From the NCBI RefSeq assembly GCF_001514065.1, contig NZ_KQ948422.1, positions 930,001 to 994,000 on the forward strand: a DNA stretch of 64,000 bases, in the 5' to 3' direction. Shown piece after piece: positions 30,197 to 39,652 of the stretch (position 1 is the stretch's first letter; each line of letters starts with the position of its first letter). The translations under genes and the position numbers were made by a program. The notes below the pieces were generated by a model. It was not told the origin of the DNA. It made no database searches and was given only the letters and a program-made list of their open reading frames with translations. This DNA is from Streptomyces antibioticus. GTDB taxonomy: Bacteria > Actinomycetota > Actinomycetes > Streptomycetales > Streptomycetaceae.

Positions 30197-30436
30197 AGAC
30201 GGGTTCGAAGTGCCGTCCGGGGCGCAGCGGTCCTCCGTCCCGTTGGTCAGCAGGGTGTCGGTGAACACCTGGAGGGCGTGCGGCGGGGGTCCAGGTGCCG
30301 TCGGGACGCTGGCCCTGCAAGCCAACGGGGTAGCAGCACCGCCGAGCCCAGGGCGACGAGGGCCGGTCGGGTTCTGGCCGAACTCCCGTGTTCTCCTGGG
30401 GTGTCGGTGGGGCGAGCGGCCGAGGGAATCGGGTGG

Positions 30437-31906
30437 TCAGGTCGATTCCTTGGAGCGGGAGACCACGACGGTGTGGTGCGCCGACGCGGGTGCTGACGGG
30501 CCGGGTGGTGTCGCGGCGCGGCGCAGCAGGGACAGCAGCAGGGCCGCGGCGAGCAGGCCGGCGCAGACGCAGGAGGCCAGCGCGTACCCGGCCTCGGGGT
30601 GGCCGCCTCCCGGAGGGCCGGACGCGGCGTGGAGGTACACCGCGGGGACGGCGCTGAGGCAGACGGCCGCGGCGATGCGCTGGGCCATCTGCAGGATGCC
30701 GCCGCCCACTCCCGCGGCCTCCGCCGGGGCGTGCTGGAGCACCTGGGTCTGGTTGGGCGAGACGGTGAGCCCGCCGGCGATACCGGACATCAGCTGCGTT
30801 CCGGCGAAAGCCGGCGGCAACAACGACGCCGGCACCCAGAGCACGACGGCCGCCCCCGCCAGCGCGGCGCCGATGCCCAGGGTCAGGCCGACGGTCACCG
30901 TGCGCGGCCCGATCCGCCCGACCAGCCGCCAGGCGAGGGCCGAGGAGATGCCCATCCCGATCGCCCCGGGCAGCGTGACCGCCGCCGTGAGCAGAGCGGA
31001 CAGGCCGAGCCCGTCCTGGAGGAAGACGGTGAGCACGAGGAACGCGGCCAGGGAGGAGCCGAACTGGGCCATCGCGACCGCCGTGCCCAGCGCATACGGC
31101 TTCGACGAGGTCAGCGTCGGGTGCACCAGCGGCTGACGCCCCCGTCGTACCCGTAGACGCTGATGCGCGGCGAGGACGGCAGCCAGCGCGCACACGGCGA
31201 TGGCCCACAGGAGCGCCTCTCCCCCGTTGTCCGGGGTGCGGATGAAAGGCACCATCAGCGCCAGCGTGCAGCCGCAGAGCAGAGTGAGGCCGAGGAGGTC
31301 CAGCCGGGCGTCGCGGGCGGTGCGCCGCGGCGGGGGCAGCCAGCGGGCCGCGAGGGCGAGGGTGAGTACGGCGCACGGTGCGCTCAGCAGCAGGCAGCAC
31401 CGCCAGCCCGCCTCGGCGCCGAGCCCGGCGACGAGCGCGCCGCCGAGCGGCGGGCCGAGGGCCGTGGCCACGCCGCCGGTGACCGCGTACAGGCCCAGGG
31501 CCCGGCCTCGGTCGACACCGTGGAAGACGTCCTGAATGGTGCCGATCACTTGCGAGTTGACGATCCCGGCCGCCGCGCCCTGCACCAGCCGGGCGGCGAT
31601 CAGGGTCCCCGGCCCTTGTCCGGTCGCGGCCGTCACTCCGGCCGCCAGGAAGACCGCCACCCCGGCCAGGAAGAGACGCTTGCGCCCGTGCAGGTCGCCC
31701 AGGCTGCCCCCGGGGACGAGCGCCAGGCCGAAGGCCAGCGAGTAACCGGCCACGATCCACTGGATGTCCGCCCCGGTGGCCCCGAGCGACTGGCGCATGC
31801 TCGGCACCGCGATGTTCAGGACAGCCTGGTCGAGCAGGGTGGTGGCGCCCGCGGCCATGCACACCAGCAGCACCCGTCGTGCGGCGCGGTCGTCTCCCGG
31901 GAGCAT
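30437..31906 (-). CDS. MFS exporter, DHA2 family, last gene of the sulfur operon
   Basis: 489 residues and about 14 membrane helices, with motif A-like GSLGDLHGRKR and the substrate-region LDQAVLNIAVPSM of EmrB/QacA-type antiporters. Its ATG abuts the TAG of the upstream monooxygenase gene, so it is co-transcribed. It may export a desulfurised product or a toxic analogue taken up by the importer (inference). Confidence 0.85.
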   Translation of the reverse strand: MLPGDDRAARRVLLVCMAAGATTLLDQAVLNIAVPSMRQSLGATGADIQWIVAGYSLAFGLALVPGGSLGDLHGRKRLFLAGVAVFLAAGVTAATGQGPGTLIAARLVQGAAAGIVNSQVIGTIQDVFHGVDRGRALGLYAVTGGVATALGPPLGGALVAGLGAEAGWRCCLLLSAPCAVLTLALAARWLPPPRRTARDARLDLLGLTLLCGCTLALMVPFIRTPDNGGEALLWAIAVCALAAVLAAHQRLRVRRGRQPLVHPTLTSSKPYALGTAVAMAQFGSSLAAFLVLTVFLQDGLGLSALLTAAVTLPGAIGMGISSALAWRLVGRIGPRTVTVGLTLGIGAALAGAAVVLWVPASLLPPAFAGTQLMSGIAGGLTVSPNQTQVLQHAPAEAAGVGGGILQMAQRIAAAVCLSAVPAVYLHAASGPPGGGHPEAGYALASCVCAGLLAAALLLSLLRRAATPPGPSAPASAHHTVVVSRSKEST

Positions 31907-33232
31907 CTACGCCCGCCGGGACGGCCGCGGCAGGCCCAGGTGGTCGCGCAGGGTGGTGCCCGTGTAATGGGTGCGGAACAGGCCGCGGCGGCGCAGCTCG
32001 GGGATCACGAGGTCGGCGAAGTCGTCCAGGGTGCCTGGAAGGTACGGGAAGACCACGTTGAAGCCGTCGGCGGCGCGGCCGTGGAACCACTCCTCGATGT
32101 GGTCGGCGATCTGCTGGGGTGTGCCGGTGACGGTGCGGTCGTCGTTCGCGACCCGATGGACGAGGTCGCGGATGGTGAGGTGGTCGCGACGGGCGTTCTC
32201 GTAGATCTGCTGCTGGGCGGTCTGCGACTGGTTGGAGACGGGCAGTTCGGGCAGTGGGCCGTCCAGCGGGTACGGGCTGAGGTCGAAGCCGCCGAGCCAG
32301 TACGACAGGTCGGCCAACGCGACCTGCGGGGGCAGGAGTTCGGTGAGGCGGGCCAGTTTATCGCGGGCCTCGGACTCGGTGGGGGCAGTGACGACGGACA
32401 GGGCCGGCAGGACCTTGAGGTGGTCCGGGTCACGGCCGTGGGCGGCGGCGCGTTCCTTGATCTCCGCGTAGAACTCCTGGGCCCGGCCGAGGTCGTTGAT
32501 GCCGGAGAAGATCACGTCGGCGATGCGGGAGGCGAGGTTCTTGCCCGCCTCGGAGGCACCGGCCTGCACGACGATCGGGTGGCCCTGCGGCGGCCGGGCG
32601 ATGTTGAGGGGCCCCGCGACCTTCAGGTGTTTGCCCTCGTGGTTCAGGGCGCGCAGCTTGGCGGGGTCGAAGTAGACGCCGCTCGCCTGGTCGTGGCGGA
32701 AGGCGTCGTCCTCGAAGGAGTCCCACAGGCCCGTGACGACGTCGTGGAATTCCTCGGCGCGGTCATAGCGGGTGGCGTGGTCGAGGTGGGCGTCGAGACC
32801 GAAGTTCTGGGCCTCTCCGTCGTTGAGGGAGGTCACCACGTTCCAGCCGGCCCGGCCGCCGGAGATGTGGTCGAGGGAGGCGAAGGTGCGGGCCACGTGG
32901 TAGGGCTCGTTGTAGCTGGTGGAGGCGGTGGCGATGAGGCCGATGCGGGAGGTGCCGGCGGCGAGCGCGGCCAGCAGGGTCGTCGGCTCGAAGGAGTCGT
33001 TGACGACGCTTACCCGGCTGAGGACGTCCTCGCTCGCGAACGGCACGCCGACGAGATCGGCGAGGAACACCGCGTCGAAGGTGGCCCGTTCGGCGGTCCG
33101 CGCGAAGGAGAGAACCTCCCGGATGTTGACGCCCGCGTCCGCAGCGGTGTCCGGGTGGCGCCAGGCGGCCAGGTACTCCCCCGGTGGCTTGAGGAAGGCG
33201 TTGAGGTGCAGTTGTCCGGTGCGGCGGGTCAT
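31907..33232 (-). CDS. Flavin-dependent monooxygenase, NtaA/SnaA/DszA (LLM) family, copy 2
   Basis: 441 residues, a single luciferase-like barrel of the long NtaA/SnaA/DszA type (YNEPYHVARTFASLDHISGGRAGWNVVTS; RPPQGHPIVVQAGASEAG). Such enzymes need reduced FMN from a separate reductase and oxidise organosulfur or polyamine substrates. Its start overlaps the previous monooxygenase gene by ATGA, which gives tight coupling. Context (MetY paralogue, importer) favours an organosulfur substrate. No flavin reductase is encoded nearby. Confidence 0.9.
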   Translation of the reverse strand: MTRRTGQLHLNAFLKPPGEYLAAWRHPDTAADAGVNIREVLSFARTAERATFDAVFLADLVGVPFASEDVLSRVSVVNDSFEPTTLLAALAAGTSRIGLIATASTSYNEPYHVARTFASLDHISGGRAGWNVVTSLNDGEAQNFGLDAHLDHATRYDRAEEFHDVVTGLWDSFEDDAFRHDQASGVYFDPAKLRALNHEGKHLKVAGPLNIARPPQGHPIVVQAGASEAGKNLASRIADVIFSGINDLGRAQEFYAEIKERAAAHGRDPDHLKVLPALSVVTAPTESEARDKLARLTELLPPQVALADLSYWLGGFDLSPYPLDGPLPELPVSNQSQTAQQQIYENARRDHLTIRDLVHRVANDDRTVTGTPQQIADHIEEWFHGRAADGFNVVFPYLPGTLDDFADLVIPELRRRGLFRTHYTGTTLRDHLGLPRPSRRA

Positions 33233-34575
33233 CGTCCGGTCTCCTGGAGGTGTCGGTCACGGACGGCGGGACGCGGCAGCCCGAGGTTCTCGCGCAGGGT
33301 GGTGCCCTCGTACTCGGTGCGCAGCAGCCCGCGTTGCTGGAGCAGCGGCACGACCTGGTCCACGAAGTCCTCGGCGGGGCCGGGCAGATAGGGGAAGGAG
33401 ATGTTGAACCCGTCGGCCGCGTAGGAGCGGAACCAGGTCTCGATGTGGTCGGCGATCTGCTCGGGCGTTCCGGCGACGGCGGAGCCCGCGGCGAAACGGT
33501 GCGCGAGCTGACGTATCGTCAACTTCTCGTCATGAGCGAGCTTCAGCAGCAGATCGCGGCGCGACTTGCTGCGGTTGGTCTCGGGGATGTCCGGCAGCGG
33601 GCCGTCCACCGGGTGGTCGCTCAGGTCGAGGTCTCCGATGTTGTCCTGGACGAGGCGCCGGGCGACGTCGTCGTGGATGAGGTCCTGAAGCTCGGTGAGC
33701 CGCCGCCGCGCTTCCGTCTCGGTGGCCGCGACGAGCGGGGACAGGCCCGGCCAGACCAGCACATGGGCCGGGTCGCGGCCGTGGGCGGCCGCCCGTGCCT
33801 TGATGTCGGCGTAGAAGGCCTGGGCGGCGCCCAGTTCGTGCTGGGTCGTGAAGAGGACCTCCCCGTGGCGGGCCGCGAACTCCCGTCCGGTCTCGGAGGA
33901 TCCGGCCTGGAAGACCACCGGGTGCCCTTGCGGCGGCCGGGAGATGTTCAGGGGGCCGCGGACGGCGAAGTGCTCGCCGCGGTGGTGCGGGGTGTGCAGT
34001 CCGGTGGGGTCGTAGTAGCGGCCGGTCGCCTTGTCCCGTACGACCGCCTCGTCGTCGAAGCTGTCCCACAGCGCCTTGACGACCTGCACGAACTCGTCCG
34101 CGCGGTGGTAGCGCAGCTCGTGTTCGAGGTGGCGGTCGTAGCCGAAGTTCGCCGCCTCCAGGGGGACGACGGAGGTGACCACGTTCCAGCCGGCGCGGCC
34201 TCCCGAGATGTGGTCCAGGGAGGCGAACTTGCGGGCGATGTGGAAGGGGTGGTTGTAGGTCGTGGTCGCCGTCGCCGCCAGGCCGATGTGCTCGGTCACC
34301 AGCGACAGCGCGGCCAGCAGGGTCAGCGGTTCGAAGTGTTCGGCGCGTCCGGTGCGGGACAGGGAGTCAAGCTGGTGGCCCCAGAGAGCGACGACGTCGG
34401 CGACGAACAGCGCGTCGAAGCGGCCGCGTTCGAGGGTGCGGGCCAGGTCGGCGTGGAAGGCAAAGTCGAGCTGTCCGTCGGGGCGGGCGTCCGGGTGCCG
34501 CCAGCCGGCGATGTGGCCGCCGGAGCCCTGGACGAGGGCCCCGAGGGTGAGCCTGCGTGCGGTGGGGTCGGTCAT
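33229..34575 (-). CDS. Flavin-dependent monooxygenase, NtaA/SnaA/DszA (LLM) family, copy 1
   Basis: 448 residues, paralogous to the adjacent downstream gene; both carry ASLDHISGGRAGWNVVTS and RPPQGHP. Differences in the first 60 residues and the HWEL/GHQ substrate regions suggest a different substrate or consecutive oxidation steps, as DszA- and DszC-type enzymes do. GGAGG precedes the ATG. It lies 13 bp after the ABC ATPase gene in the same operon. Confidence 0.9.
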   Translation of the reverse strand: MTDPTARRLTLGALVQGSGGHIAGWRHPDARPDGQLDFAFHADLARTLERGRFDALFVADVVALWGHQLDSLSRTGRAEHFEPLTLLAALSLVTEHIGLAATATTTYNHPFHIARKFASLDHISGGRAGWNVVTSVVPLEAANFGYDRHLEHELRYHRADEFVQVVKALWDSFDDEAVVRDKATGRYYDPTGLHTPHHRGEHFAVRGPLNISRPPQGHPVVFQAGSSETGREFAARHGEVLFTTQHELGAAQAFYADIKARAAAHGRDPAHVLVWPGLSPLVAATETEARRRLTELQDLIHDDVARRLVQDNIGDLDLSDHPVDGPLPDIPETNRSKSRRDLLLKLAHDEKLTIRQLAHRFAAGSAVAGTPEQIADHIETWFRSYAADGFNISFPYLPGPAEDFVDQVVPLLQQRGLLRTEYEGTTLRENLGLPRPAVRDRHLQETGR

Positions 34576-34588
34576 GCGGTCCTCCCGA

Positions 34589-35365
34589 TCATGCGGGCAG
34601 CCGAGGTACGGCGGCCAACAGACGGCGTGTGTAAGAGTGTTGGGGGTCGGCCAGCACGGATGCGGCTGGGCCCTGTTCGACGGCGCGGCCGTCCTTCATC
34701 ACCAGCACGTCGGTACACAGACGCCGTACGACGCCGATGTCGTGGGAGACGAGCAGCAGCGTCAGCCCGTAGGCCTCGGCGAGGTCGTCGAGGAGGGCGA
34801 GGATCTGGGCGCGCACCGACACGTCGAGGGCGCTGAGCGGTTCGTCGCCGACGAGGACCTTCGGACCGGGCGCCAGGGCGCGTGCGAGGGCGATGCGCTG
34901 GCGCTGTCCGCCGGAGAACTCGTGCGGATACCGGCCGCGCACGGACGGGTCCAGGCCGACGGCGCGCAGCAGTTCGTCCACCCCGTCGTCGTGGTCACCG
35001 GGCAGCTTGAGGCACTCCAGCGGCTCGGCGACGATGTCGCGGACGGTGGCGCGGGGGTCGAGGGAGCCCATCGGGTCCTGGAGGACGACCTGCACCTCGC
35101 GCCGGAACCAGGGCTGCCTGCCGGGTTTCACCTCGCGCCCGCGGTAGTGCACCGTTCCGGTGTCCGGCCGGTCAAGCGCCAGCAGGAGCCGGGCCAGGGT
35201 GGACTTGCCGGAGCCGGACTCCCCCACGATGCCGAGGCTGTTGCCTTCCCGCAGCTCCAGGGACACGTTCTGGACGGCGTGGCGGTGGACGGCCGGCGCG
35301 AACAGCGAGGTGCGCGGCAGCCGGAAGCTGCGGCTGAGGCCGGTGCCCTTCAGGAGCTGTGTCAT
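34589..35365 (-). CDS. Opp/Dpp-type ABC importer ATPase (second ATPase, OppF-like)
   Basis: 258 residues. Walker A GESGSGKST, signature SGGQRQR, Walker B KVLVGDEPLSALD and the switch His in LLLVSHDIG. The Opp-family extension (GPAASVLADPQHSYTRRLLAAVP) is present. Its ATG overlaps the stop of the partner ATPase gene (ATGA). With the OppD-like protein it forms the heterodimeric motor of the importer. Confidence 0.92.
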   Translation of the reverse strand: MTQLLKGTGLSRSFRLPRTSLFAPAVHRHAVQNVSLELREGNSLGIVGESGSGKSTLARLLLALDRPDTGTVHYRGREVKPGRQPWFRREVQVVLQDPMGSLDPRATVRDIVAEPLECLKLPGDHDDGVDELLRAVGLDPSVRGRYPHEFSGGQRQRIALARALAPGPKVLVGDEPLSALDVSVRAQILALLDDLAEAYGLTLLLVSHDIGVVRRLCTDVLVMKDGRAVEQGPAASVLADPQHSYTRRLLAAVPRLPA

Positions 35366-36150
35366 CGAGGGACCTCCTCGGCCCCTGTGGCGCGCGCGGC
35401 GGCCACCAGCCTTTGCGTGTAGGGGTGTTGGGGATGGCGTACGAGGGTGTCGGTGGCGCCTTCCTCGACGAGCCGGCCGTCCTTGAGCACGGCGGCCCGG
35501 GAGCAGAGCTGGGCGACGACGGCGAGGTCGTGGCTGATGAACAGCAATGCGGTGCCGTTCTCGCGGACCAGGTCATCGAGGAGCTTGAGCATGTCGGCCT
35601 GGACGGTGACGTCCAGGGCGGTGGTGGGTTCGTCGGCGATGAGCAGGGCCGGGCGGGTGGCGAGGGCCATGGCCAGGCCTACGCGCTGGCGCTGGCCGCC
35701 GGAGAGCTGGTGGGGCCAGGAGCGGACGATGAGATCCGGGTCCGGCAGGCCCACCTGTGCGGCGAGTTCGACGGCGGCGGTCCGGGCCTGGCGCCGGTTC
35801 AGGCCGCAGTGCAGCCGCAGCGGCTCGGCGAGCTGTTTCCCGATCCGCATCAGGGGGTTGAGGGCGCTCATGGGTTCCTGGAAGACCATGGCCATGCGCT
35901 CGCCGCGCAGCCGGGACAGCTCCCTGTCGTCGAGGCCGAGCAGTTCCTGGCCGCCGAGGCGGATGCTGCCGGTTGCCTGGGCGCCGTCCGGGAGGAGGCC
36001 GAGGACGGCGAGTGCGGTGAGGGACTTGCCGGAGCCGGACTCGCCGATCAGGGCGAGCCGTTCACCGGGGTCCAACGACAGGCTCACCTCGTCGACGACG
36101 GTCGTCCCGGCGATCCGCACGCTGAGGTCGGTGATCGTGAGCAGGCTCAT
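35362..36150 (-). CDS. Opp/Dpp-type ABC importer ATPase (first ATPase, OppD-like)
   Basis: 262 residues. Walker A GESGSGKS, Q-loop MVFQEPMSALNP, signature LSGGQRQR, Walker B LLIADEPTTALD. Start ATG 36150 is the second of two near-identical ATG contexts produced by a tandem duplication; the first opens only a 15-codon frame that ends on this start. The frame is open further upstream but overlaps the permease gene. Confidence 0.92.
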   Translation of the reverse strand: MSLLTITDLSVRIAGTTVVDEVSLSLDPGERLALIGESGSGKSLTALAVLGLLPDGAQATGSIRLGGQELLGLDDRELSRLRGERMAMVFQEPMSALNPLMRIGKQLAEPLRLHCGLNRRQARTAAVELAAQVGLPDPDLIVRSWPHQLSGGQRQRVGLAMALATRPALLIADEPTTALDVTVQADMLKLLDDLVRENGTALLFISHDLAVVAQLCSRAAVLKDGRLVEEGATDTLVRHPQHPYTQRLVAAARATGAEEVPR

Positions 36151-36210
36151 GACGCCTCCCGCACGCTCAGATCGGTGCTCGTCAGCAGGCTCATGACGCC
36201 TCCCGCACGC
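36140..36210 (-). repeat. Tandem duplication of a permease/ATPase gene junction with a 15-residue mini-ORF
   Basis: A 27-bp sequence occurs twice at a 44-bp offset (36140-36166 and 36184-36210); each copy contains the ATGA overlap and the first codons MSLL. The upstream copy starts a frame of 15 residues, MSLLTSTDLSVREAS (36194-36147), that ends on the true OppD-like start. Ribosomes could pass from permease to mini-ORF to ATPase by successive reinitiation. The adjacent permease tail also carries a short protein repeat (REAADARLRV/REAADAGLRV). Confidence 0.75.
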
Positions 36211-37063
36211 GCAGGCCGGCGTCGGCCGCCTCGCGTACTCGAAGGCGTGCATCGGCCGCCTCGCGCAACCCGTCGCCGAGCAGGTTGAACCCGAGCACGG
36301 AGGCGGCCACGGCGAGCCCCGGCCAGATGACGAGCAGCGGGCGGGCCGCGATGTACTGCTGCTGCTCGTGCAGCATGCGCCCCCAGGAGATCGCGGGCGC
36401 CGGCGCGCCGAACCCGAGGAACGACAGGGCCGCCTCGGCGAGCACCGCCACGGACAGCACCAGCGAGAGCTGCACGACGAGGGTGGGCGCGATGTTCGGC
36501 AGCAGGTGCTTGCGGACGGTACGCCAGGTGCCGGACCCGGCGGCGTGCGCGGCCAGCACGTAGTCGGTGTTCAGCACCCGTCCGGCCTCGGCGCGGGCGA
36601 CCCGGGCGAGGTTGACGCCCGCGCCGACGCCGACCGCGGTGACCACCGTCCAGGTGGAGCCGCCGTAGACCGCGGTGAGGATCATCGCGATCAATAGGAC
36701 GGGGAAGGCGATCAGCACGTCCGTGAGCTGGACGACGACGGCACCGATCCAGCGCGGTACGAGCACCGCCGCCAGTGCCAGGGTGAGCCCGACGACGGCC
36801 GCGATCGCCGCCGCGAGCAGGGCGGTCAGCAGCGTGCCGCGCGCTCCGGCCAGCAGCTGGCTCAGCTCGTCGCGGCCCAGCCGGTCGGTGCCGAGGACAT
36901 GCCCGCCGGAGAACGGCAGCAGCCAGCCGTCCTGCGGACGCGCGAGAGTGGGGTCGTACGGCGTCCAGACGAGGGAGACCAGGGCGGACAGGACGAGCAG
37001 GCCGACGAGGACCAGCCCTACCGCGCCGCTGCGGCTCTTGAGGACCGCTCTCAAGACGGTCAT
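36191..37063 (-). CDS. Opp/Dpp-type ABC importer permease (OppC-like)
   Basis: 290 residues, about six membrane helices, with the OppC N-terminal segment (LGTDRLGRDELSQLLAGAR) and EAA loop near ARVARAEAGRVLNTDYVLAAHAAG. The last 20 residues contain a tandem repeat (EAADARLRVR/EAADAGLRVR) not expected in this family, reflecting local duplication. Starts with ATGA overlap on the OppB-like gene. Confidence 0.9.
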   Translation of the reverse strand: MTVLRAVLKSRSGAVGLVLVGLLVLSALVSLVWTPYDPTLARPQDGWLLPFSGGHVLGTDRLGRDELSQLLAGARGTLLTALLAAAIAAVVGLTLALAAVLVPRWIGAVVVQLTDVLIAFPVLLIAMILTAVYGGSTWTVVTAVGVGAGVNLARVARAEAGRVLNTDYVLAAHAAGSGTWRTVRKHLLPNIAPTLVVQLSLVLSVAVLAEAALSFLGFGAPAPAISWGRMLHEQQQYIAARPLLVIWPGLAVAASVLGFNLLGDGLREAADARLRVREAADAGLRVREAS

Positions 37064-38010
37064 ACGGCACTCCGCAGCCGAGGGTCGATCAGCCGGTGCG
37101 CGAGGTCCACGAGGAACCCGATGACCAGCACCGCCCCCGTGAGCAGCAGGATCTCGCCCTGCACCTTGTCCAGGTCCCGGTTGCCGACGTCCGTGATCAG
37201 CATCTGGCCGACGCCGGGCAGCACGAAGACCTGCTCCACCACGACCGCCCCCGCGACCAGCGCCGCGATCTGGAGGCCGAGCACCGCCACCACGGGCACC
37301 GCCGCGTTGCGCAGCCCGTGCCGCACCAGCGCGCCGGTGCGTGTGTGGCCCTTGGCGCGGGCGGTGCGCAGCCAGTCCTGGTGCAGGACGTCCAGTACGG
37401 CGGAGCGCACGAACCGCAGCAGGACGGCACCCTCGGACAGGGCCAGCGTCAGCCAGGGCAGGACCAGGCTGCGCAAAGCCTGGCCCGGCTCGGCCCAGCC
37501 GTCCACCGGGAACCCCTGCGCGGGCAGCCAGCGGACCTGGACGGCGAACACGAGGACGAGCAGCAGCCCCACCCACAGGGTCGGCAACGCGATGCCGAAC
37601 TGCCCGACCGCGTTGACCAGGCCACCGAGCCGCGACTCGCGGCGCACGGCGGCGACGATGCCCAACGGCACGGCGAAGGCGAGCGCGAGGACGACCGCGC
37701 CGGCGGCCAGCGGTCCGGTCACCGCGAACTTCTCGGCGAGCTGCCCCGACACCGACGTACCGTCCAGGACCGACCGCCCGAAGTCGCCGGTGACGACTCC
37801 GCCGATCCAGTCGGCGTACTGCGCGGCGAGCGGCCGGTCCAGGCCCAAGTCGTGGCGTACAGCGGCGACTTGAGCGGGCGTGGCCTTGATGCCGCCGATG
37901 GTCTGGGCGATGTCGCCGGGCAGCAGCCGCAGCACCAGGAAGACCAGCACGCTGGCGGCGAGCAAGGACACCACCAGCAGCGCGGCCCGGCGCAGCACAT
38001 ACAGGGTCAC
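37060..38010 (-). CDS. Opp/Dpp-type ABC importer permease (OppB-like)
   Basis: 316 residues, six membrane helices, typical N-terminus VLRRAALLVVSLLAASVLVFLV with LPGD following, and the EAA-type loop QDWLRTARAKGHTRTGALVRHGLRNA. GTG start 7 bp after the binding-protein gene. Confidence 0.92.
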   Translation of the reverse strand: MTLYVLRRAALLVVSLLAASVLVFLVLRLLPGDIAQTIGGIKATPAQVAAVRHDLGLDRPLAAQYADWIGGVVTGDFGRSVLDGTSVSGQLAEKFAVTGPLAAGAVVLALAFAVPLGIVAAVRRESRLGGLVNAVGQFGIALPTLWVGLLLVLVFAVQVRWLPAQGFPVDGWAEPGQALRSLVLPWLTLALSEGAVLLRFVRSAVLDVLHQDWLRTARAKGHTRTGALVRHGLRNAAVPVVAVLGLQIAALVAGAVVVEQVFVLPGVGQMLITDVGNRDLDKVQGEILLLTGAVLVIGFLVDLAHRLIDPRLRSAV

Positions 38011-38017
38011 GCGGGCC

Positions 38018-39652
38018 TCACTTCTTCTTCGCCACGGCGAGGTCCGCGAGGTCGTACCGGTTACTGGTGAAGTTACGCGGCACGCCGGTGACCCCGCTGC
38101 GCACGACGGTGAGGGTCTGGCTGACGAACAGCCAGTCCGCGGCGGCGTCCTGGGAGACCTGCTGGGCGGCCTTCTTCAGCAGCGCGTCCCGCTCGGCGTC
38201 GCCGGTGGCGGTCTGGGCGGCGGCGTACCACTTCTGGACCTTCGCGTTGTCGTAAGCGAAGTAGTAGGCGGGGTTGGCGAAGTTGTACAGATCGCGGGCT
38301 TCCGCGTGGTCGACGAGGCTGAGCTGGTAGTCGTGCTTGGTGTAGACGGCGTCGAGCCAGGTCTGGAACTCCACCTGGCGCACGGTGAGTTGGATGCCGA
38401 CCTGCTTGAGCTCGGAGGCGAGGTAGTCGCCGATCTCCGTGGGGTAGATGTTGGGGATCTGGACGGTGAGCTTCAGGCCGTCGCCGTAACCGGCCTGCTG
38501 GAGCAGCTTCTTGGCGGCCGCCGGGTCGTGGGCGTCGATCGCGGTGAGGTCCTCGTAGCCGGGGTCGGTGGCCGGGACGGGGCCGCCGACTGGCTTGGCG
38601 GCGCCGCCGAGGGCCTTGATGAGACCGGCGTTGTCGATGGCCCGGCGGATGGCGCGCCGTACCCGCACGTCCTTGGTGGGGCCGGAGGCGTTGTTGAACG
38701 CGAGGGTGAACTTGTCGGTGGTGTCTCCGCGCAGGACGGTGTACTTGCTCTTGTCGGAGAACGGCTGGAGCAGGGTCGCGTCCGCGGCGGTCTCGATGTC
38801 GGTCTGGCCGGTCTGCTGGGCGTTGTTGGCCGCGTTGTCGTCCTTGATGTAGTGGAAGACGACCTTGGCGACCTTGGCCTTCTTGCCCCAGTAGGCGTCG
38901 TTGCGGACGAAGGTGAGGGACGAACCGCGCTTCCAGCCGGACAGCTTGAAGGGCCCGGTGCCGTTCTCCTTCCCGGCGAGGGAGGCGAAGTCCGTCCCCT
39001 TCTTGAAGACGATGCCCGCCCGGCCCGTCAGGCCCCAGGTGAAGCCGGTGTCACGGTGCTTGAGCGTGACGACGACGGTGTGGTCGTCGGCGGCGGAGGC
39101 GCTCTTGACCGAGGCGAGCGCGGCCGCGTCGGGGTTCTTCGAGCCCTTCGCGGTGACTTGCTGGAGGGACCAGACGGCGTCGGCGGCGGTGAGCTTGGTT
39201 CCGTCGTGGAAGGTGGCGTTCTCGGCGAGGTGGAAGGTGTAGGTGAGCCCGTCCGGCGACGTCTCGTACGACGTGGCGAGGCTCGGCTCGATCTTGTTGT
39301 TCTCGTCGCGGGTCAGCAGGCCCTGGTAGACGTTGTCGAGCAGGATCTGGTCAAGGGCCGCGCCCGCGGTGGAGGCGATGTCGAGGCTGGTCGGCTCCAG
39401 GACGAGGCGTACGTCGACCGTGGCGCCGGTGTCGATGGCGGCCGGCTGGGCGGCCTGGCTGGTCTGTCCGGCGTTCGCGGGGTCGTCCGTCGAACCGGTG
39501 CCGCACGCCGTCGCGGCCAGGCCGGTGAGAACTGCGGTGGCGGCGAGCCGGAGGGCGGTGGTGCGGCGCATGGCGGATCTAGCTCCCTGGGTGCGTGCGG
39601 TGAGGTTCATACGGCGGCTGCCCGCAGGCCCGCTTCGTGCGGTGAGGTTCAT
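38018..39652 (-). CDS. Opp/Dpp-type ABC importer substrate-binding lipoprotein
   Basis: 544 residues from the coupled ATG at 39652. The SBP_bac_5 domain begins after a lipobox LAATACG (about 20 residues into MRRTTALRLAATAVL). Two extra copies of an MNLTAR start lie upstream because the gene junction is duplicated. The functional start could be 39652 (ATGA overlap with the MetY-like gene), 39610 or 39571; the last gives the cleanest signal peptide. Substrates of this family include peptides, nickel and glutathione; here an organosulfur compound is likely (inference). Confidence 0.85.
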   Translation of the reverse strand: MNLTARSGPAGSRRMNLTARTQGARSAMRRTTALRLAATAVLTGLAATACGTGSTDDPANAGQTSQAAQPAAIDTGATVDVRLVLEPTSLDIASTAGAALDQILLDNVYQGLLTRDENNKIEPSLATSYETSPDGLTYTFHLAENATFHDGTKLTAADAVWSLQQVTAKGSKNPDAAALASVKSASAADDHTVVVTLKHRDTGFTWGLTGRAGIVFKKGTDFASLAGKENGTGPFKLSGWKRGSSLTFVRNDAYWGKKAKVAKVVFHYIKDDNAANNAQQTGQTDIETAADATLLQPFSDKSKYTVLRGDTTDKFTLAFNNASGPTKDVRVRRAIRRAIDNAGLIKALGGAAKPVGGPVPATDPGYEDLTAIDAHDPAAAKKLLQQAGYGDGLKLTVQIPNIYPTEIGDYLASELKQVGIQLTVRQVEFQTWLDAVYTKHDYQLSLVDHAEARDLYNFANPAYYFAYDNAKVQKWYAAAQTATGDAERDALLKKAAQQVSQDAAADWLFVSQTLTVVRSGVTGVPRNFTSNRYDLADLAVAKKK

